From: CAVXWV01 sp963695415
GTDB lineage: Bacteria > Chloroflexota > Anaerolineae > Anaerolineales > UBA4823
Direction of reading: 5' to 3'
DNA length: 64,000 nucleotides
Assembly: GCA_963695415.1 (NCBI GenBank)
Contig: CAVOGL010000023.1
Span: forward strand, 186,001-250,000
The notes beneath the pieces were generated by a model, which was not told the origin of the DNA, did not search any database, and was given only the letters and a program-made list of their open reading frames with translations. Below are positions 62,708 to 64,000 of the stretch, in pieces (position 1 is the first letter of the stretch; every line of letters begins with the position of its first letter). Made by a program: the position numbers and the translations under genes.

Positions 62708-63899
62708 ATGAATCCAGCCGTATTCCACCAGCTGCTCACACCCACCGGTCAGGAGGCATTAGCTGCAGCAGCGTCTCTTGAGCCGGTTGAAAAAGACTTC
62801 CTGCACCACTTCGACAGGCTCAGGAACATTTTCCCGCCAGACCTTTCCCGCGCTGCCCTGGAAACCGCCATCCTGCGGGGTGAGGCGAGAGCTAAATTCC
62901 CGCAGGCGGACAGAATGTATTTCACCCGCCAGGCGCTGGAGCAGGCGACGAGCCATGCCGTGGCAGTTTACCGCGCCGGGCGCTATAAGGGGTACCGCCT
63001 CCTTGCCGACCTGGGCTGCTCGATTGGGTCAGATAGCATAGCGCTGGCTGATCGCCGCGCCGGTCGTGGGCGTCGACCTGGACCCGCTGCGCCTGGCGAT
63101 GGCGAAGGCGAACGCCGAAGGTGCTGGTATGGGCGGCCGCGTCACGCTGCTGCAGGCAGACCTGAGGCGTGAACTGCCGTTCAAAGCGGTGCCAGGAGTT
63201 GGTCTCTTCTTCGACCCGGCGCGGCGCGATGAGCGCGGGCGGGTGTATTCTGTCAGGGCGTATGCCCCGCCTTTGAGCACGGTCTCGGCATGGCTGCCGC
63301 GTTTCCCTTCCATTGGCGTCAAGCTCTCTCCCGGGGTGAACCTGGATGAGCTGGCGGGTTACGACGCCGAGGTGGAGTTTATCTCCCTGCATGGTGAACT
63401 GAAGGAAGCGGTGTTATGGTTTGGACCGTTGAAGAATGCTTTCCGCAGGGCGACGCTGCTGCCGGGTGGACACACACTGGCGGTGGACAGCGATGAGCTT
63501 CACCTCACACAGCGGCTCAGCGAGCCGCGGCAGTACTTCTACGAGCCGGACCCGGCGGTGCTGCGCGCAGGTTTGGTGCGCCATCTTGGCTTGGTCCTGG
63601 ATGCCTGCCAGCTGGACGCTGAGATCGCCTACCTGACCGCTGATGCGTTGCTCCCAACGCCTTTCGCCCGCGCCTGGGAGGTGGAGGCGTGGTTCCCTTT
63701 CAGCCTGAAACGGCTGCGGCGTGAGCTGCGCGCCCGGAATGTGGGTGAGGCGGCGGTGAAGAAGCGCGGTTCGCCGCTGGAGCCGGAAAGCCTGATCCGC
63801 GACCTGCGCCTGAAAGGGGACGCCTTCCGCTGGGTGTTCCTGACACAGCTAAACGGCAAGCCAATCGTGATCCTGGCGCAGAAGGAAATCACGGCATGA
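62708..63899 (+). CDS. SAM-dependent methyltransferase with a THUMP-like C-terminal domain, frameshifted
   Basis: N-terminal helical region, then motif I as LADLGCSIGSDSIALA. The first frame is lost after this point and ends at 63172. Removing one base in GATCGCC near 63047-63053 restores AAPVVGVDLDPLRLAMAKANAEG and the second frame, for 396 residues. FFDPARRDERGR is the catalytic motif region, resembling class I enzymes with a trailing THUMP-like domain, likely acting on RNA. The specific target is unknown. Confidence 0.82.
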
Positions 63900-63952
63900 T
63901 CATCGCTGAAGAGTAAAATAATCCCAAAAAACTGACAGGAGAATAAAAACCG

Positions 63953-64000
63953 ATGTCCCCCTTATCTGTTCTCGCTTCCAACCCGCGTTATTTCAGCCTG
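63953..64000 (+). CDS. Start of an unidentified gene, cut by the window edge
   Basis: ATG 63953 with AGGAG 11 bases upstream opens a frame of 16 codons (MSPLSVLASNPRYFSL) to the window edge. The NPRYF phrase is common at the start of DUF4038-type glycoside hydrolase-like proteins, but this is too little to identify it. Confidence 0.5.
   Translation, partial: MSPLSVLASNPRYFSL

Noticed and set aside
1..64000. CRISPR arrays, transposases, integrases, phage genes, tRNA and rRNA genes
   Set aside because: None seen. The tandem repeats present are adjacent units without spacers and lie inside or at the ends of genes.

Overview
The window reads as a bacterial chromosome segment, most likely from the phylum Chloroflexota, class Anaerolineae. 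That placement is inference. It rests on the complete 14-subunit complex I operon, the NBR1-type Ig-like lipoprotein, a DUF2298 multi-membrane glycosyltransferase-like protein, and the general gene content. GC content is fairly high except for an AT-richer stretch at about 24.8-29.8 kb. The genetic code is standard, with TGA, TAA and TAG all used as stops. No rRNA, tRNA, CRISPR array or insertion sequence was seen.

Layout. Bases 1-164 hold the end of a sigma-70 family factor. From 259 to 15681 lies one long nuoA-N operon for NADH:quinone oxidoreductase, with a near-consensus promoter directly behind the sigma gene. From 15.9 to 24.7 kb come a Nudix hydrolase, an Ig-like lipoprotein, a membrane protein paired with a Tat-exported sulfatase-like enzyme, a VIT/VWA surface protein, and prfA-prmC (release factor 1 and its methyltransferase). 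From 24.8 to 29.8 kb an AT-richer pair of divergent operons carries a phytoene-desaturase-like flavoprotein, an SDR, an NTF2-like protein, PlsY and a GT2 glycosyltransferase. From 29.9 to 34.9 kb are coaBC, an acetyltransferase, a peroxiredoxin-glutaredoxin fusion, an aldo/keto reductase with a ferredoxin tail, arfB and a small bitopic protein. From 35.0 to 42.3 kb are lutABC (lactate oxidation) and a sulfur-carrier cysteine pathway: cysM, a JAMM protease (mec), a DUF4395 protein, a thioredoxin-like protein, cysO and moeZ, behind a long structured leader. From 42.4 to 59.0 kb is a glycan region: polysaccharide deacetylase, GNAT, DUF2298, DNA methyltransferase, heparinase-like lyase, glycosyltransferases, sulfotransferase, DegT aminotransferase, NeuD-like acyltransferase and a single adenylation-carrier module. 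From 59.1 kb to the end are a URO-D family protein, a flippase-like membrane protein, an FAD oxidoreductase, a methyltransferase and the start of one more gene.

The most interesting item is the peroxiredoxin at 31777-32538. A TGA codon sits in frame exactly where the peroxidatic cysteine belongs (Px3TxxU). It is followed 13 bases later by a strong hairpin that carries an AGGUC element like the E. coli fdhF SECIS loop. The reading frame continues unbroken into a C-terminal CxxC redoxin domain, and the peroxiredoxin part has no other cysteine. This looks like a selenoprotein that most pipelines would split in two.

Two window-wide patterns matter for any reader. First, at least twelve genes, including three essential complex I subunits, are broken by a one-base frameshift; eleven are explained by one extra base and one by a missing base. 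This is more like uncorrected sequencing error than gene decay. Second, short in-frame tandem repeats (12, 15, 18 or 21 bp) occur in tails or linkers of many unrelated genes (nuoC, nuoG, nuoJ, nuoL, the VIT protein, the DUF2298 protein and others).
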